A DNA stretch of 23,276 nt, from positions 1 to 23,276 of the forward strand of contig CAYUBS010000036.1 of NCBI GenBank assembly GCA_964443145.1. Reading direction: 5' to 3'. Under the pieces are notes generated by a model that was not told the origin of the DNA, searched no databases, and saw only the letters and a program-made list of their open reading frames with translations. The position numbers were made by a program, and so were the translations under genes. This document shows, piece after piece, positions 22,060-23,276 of this stretch. Position 1 is the first letter of the stretch; every line of letters begins with the position of its first letter. Origin of the DNA: JAHEFT01 sp964443145. GTDB lineage: Bacteria; Pseudomonadota; Gammaproteobacteria; Xanthomonadales; SZUA-36.

Positions 22060-23145
22060 TCAGGCGCCGCTAGCCTCAACCTCCTTGAGGAACCGGTCGA
22101 TCTGAATCCAGGCATCGCGGGCCTCTGGTACTTCTGGATGAAAAATCTGCCAGACATGCAGTAATCCCGGCCAGCTTTGCAAGCGCACCGGTGAGCCCGC
22201 AGCATGAGCCTTGCCGGCATAACGCTGTGCGTCGCCCAACAGCATCTCAGATTCACTAACCTGAACCAGTGTCGGCGGCAGCCCGGAAAGGTCATCAAGT
22301 ACCGGAGACACTACCGGATTGTTGGGCACCATCCGGTTTTCATGAATGAATATCCAGGTCAAAATGGGCTTGGGAATCTTGAGCAGAATGCCAAACAGTG
22401 GACCCAGCATGACATCAGTGGCCAGGTTCTCTTTAATCGAGGGAGCCGAATAGGTGCAGTCGGTCACCGGTGACATTGCTATGACGGCATCCGGCGCTCG
22501 CAATTTCTGATCGCGTACCCAATTGGACATCACCAGCGACAGGTTTCCGCCCGCCGAATCTCCACCCATGTACAACCTGGACGGCGGACTCTTGCCATCC
22601 GGCCCATTTTCAAGAATCCAGCGATAGGCCGACTTACAGTCGTTGATCCCCTCTTCCCGTCTGTTCTCCGGCATCAGCCGGTAATCGATGGCCAGCACAG
22701 CTGCATTGGCAACGGCGGAAAACTGCGTGGTCACGGTTCGATGGCTACCCGGGCTGCCGGCGATGAAAGCCCCGCCATGGATGTACAAAACCCGACGTGA
22801 AGGATCTACTCCCGGGGCCATAACCCACTCGGCAGGCACACCGTTCGCATCAACCGGCACAAACTCGCAGTCAAAAGACTTACCGCGGGGCATGTCCTCC
22901 ATAAAAGCACGGGTGAACTGCAGCATCTCCTTGCGGGACAGGCCTTCGACTTTGCCGCCCATTAACTGGATTTCGGCAACGGCTTGCTGGTGCTCGGCAC
23001 TGGGCCCATCCGGAAGAGCAAAAGACTCTGCGGCCACACTGTCAATCGGGCCGTCAAAAACGCTAAGGTCCTCGGTTCGTCTGAACCACAGGCCCAAACC
23101 CCAGATAATAAGAATGACTGCCAACAACACCCACAAAATCCACAT
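22060..23145 (-). CDS. Membrane-anchored alpha/beta hydrolase, hormone-sensitive-lipase family
   Basis: A 361-aa esterase/lipase of the HSL (group IV) family. Residues 2-21 are a single hydrophobic segment (WILWVLLAVILIIWGLGLW) that should anchor it in the inner membrane. HGGAF at 123-127 is the oxyanion motif and GDSAGG at 195-200 holds the nucleophile Ser197. The acid is most likely in SESEMLLGD (Glu300 or Asp305) and the His is in GLLHVWQ near 330. GGAG lies 13 bases before the ATG. The upstream minus-strand neighbour is a GabT-type gene ending 33 bases away, so a shared transcript is possible. The substrate is unknown; short-chain esters are usual. Confidence 0.87.
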   Translation of the reverse strand: MWILWVLLAVILIIWGLGLWFRRTEDLSVFDGPIDSVAAESFALPDGPSAEHQQAVAEIQLMGGKVEGLSRKEMLQFTRAFMEDMPRGKSFDCEFVPVDANGVPAEWVMAPGVDPSRRVLYIHGGAFIAGSPGSHRTVTTQFSAVANAAVLAIDYRLMPENRREEGINDCKSAYRWILENGPDGKSPPSRLYMGGDSAGGNLSLVMSNWVRDQKLRAPDAVIAMSPVTDCTYSAPSIKENLATDVMLGPLFGILLKIPKPILTWIFIHENRMVPNNPVVSPVLDDLSGLPPTLVQVSESEMLLGDAQRYAGKAHAAGSPVRLQSWPGLLHVWQIFHPEVPEARDAWIQIDRFLKEVEASGA

Positions 23146-23161
23146 AACACATTGCTCCGAA

Positions 23162-23176
23162 TTCCCTAATTGGGAA
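23162..23176. repeat. Small inverted repeat between gabT end and hydrolase start
   Basis: TTCCC (23162-23166) and GGGAA (23172-23176) form a five-base stem around TAATT. It lies directly after the gabT stop on the minus strand. No T-run follows, so termination is doubtful; it may be only a minor structure in the intercistronic spacer. Confidence 0.25.
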
Positions 23177-23178
23177 GG

Positions 23179-23276
23179 CTAAATGCAAGCTTCGAAAGCC
23201 TGCCTCAGAATTTCCAACCCTTCTTCAAGCTGCTTTGACTGGATCGTCAACGGCACCAGGATACGGATAACGTTAC
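23179..23276 (-). CDS. gabT: GabT-type 4-aminobutyrate aminotransferase, C-terminus only
   Basis: Thirty-two codons and a TAG stop are visible and the gene runs off the right edge. The readable protein begins NVIRILVPLTIQSKQLEEGL and ends EILRQAFEACI. This matches the C-terminal tail of GabT/PuuE class III aminotransferases (E. coli GabT has 'NVLRILVPLTIEDAQI' at this point). These PLP enzymes transfer the amino group of 4-aminobutyrate to 2-oxoglutarate. The family assignment is good for so short a piece, but GabT versus a close omega-aminotransferase cannot be separated. Confidence 0.72.
   Translation of the reverse strand, partial: NVIRILVPLTIQSKQLEEGLEILRQAFEACI

Noticed and set aside
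1..23276. tRNA, rRNA, CRISPR, insertion sequence or prophage content
   Set aside because: No cloverleaf, spaced repeats, transposase or integrase motif, or terminal inverted repeats were seen; gaps between genes are short.

Overview
The window looks like chromosomal DNA from a gammaproteobacterium, probably a free-living heterotroph. The evidence is moderate GC, tightly packed genes on both strands, proteobacterial-type GlgA/B/C/P and AlaA, a class II PPK2 fusion, and a DUF1538 pair of the kind described in Halomonas. The genus cannot be named from this sequence. I see no rRNA, tRNA, CRISPR array, insertion sequence or phage gene, and no gene-free gap over 300 bp.

Layout. (1) 1-2370, minus strand: serC-serA and the first codons of a probable phosphoenolpyruvate carboxylase. 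(2) 2525-3655, plus: a lipoprotein with a transglutaminase-like domain and TPRs. (3) 3662-4879, minus: an AlaA-type aminotransferase, divergent from (4) a CysM-like cysteine synthase at 5146-6141. The 266-bp gap between them encodes a short peptide with nine cysteines, followed by a hairpin and T-run. This is a probable cysteine-responsive transcription attenuator and the most striking find here. (5) 6154-8683, minus: a 2-phosphoglycerate-kinase-like protein with two apparent ATP-cone domains, overlapping an archaeal-type phosphoglycerate mutase. (6) 8854-11239, plus: polyphosphate:AMP phosphotransferase and an N-formylglutamate amidohydrolase family protein. (7) 11323-16090, plus: two DUF1538 membrane proteins (UmpAB-like antiporter), a divergent PII-like protein, a tandem-CBS protein and glycogen phosphorylase, packed as one probable operon. 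(8) 16081-21192: glgB (minus), glgC (plus) and glgA (minus), alternating in orientation. (9) 21246-23276: a crotonase-family enzyme (plus), an HSL-family alpha/beta hydrolase (minus) and the C-terminus of a GabT-type aminotransferase (minus).

Two themes link the genes. The first is the phosphoglycerate node: SerA uses 3-phosphoglycerate, ApgM interconverts 3- and 2-phosphoglycerate, the 2PGK-like kinase may phosphorylate 2-phosphoglycerate, and PEP carboxylase uses PEP. SerA plus SerC make O-phosphoserine, leading to serine and so to cysteine, which fits the nearby cysteine-controlled synthase. The second is glycogen storage combined with adenylate sensing: GlgA/B/C/P lie beside proteins expected to bind ATP, ADP or AMP (ATP-cones, PII-like, CBS, PPK2). 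The UmpAB-PII-CBS-GlgP cluster may couple ion or proton balance and energy state to glycogen breakdown. That coupling is inferred from gene order only.
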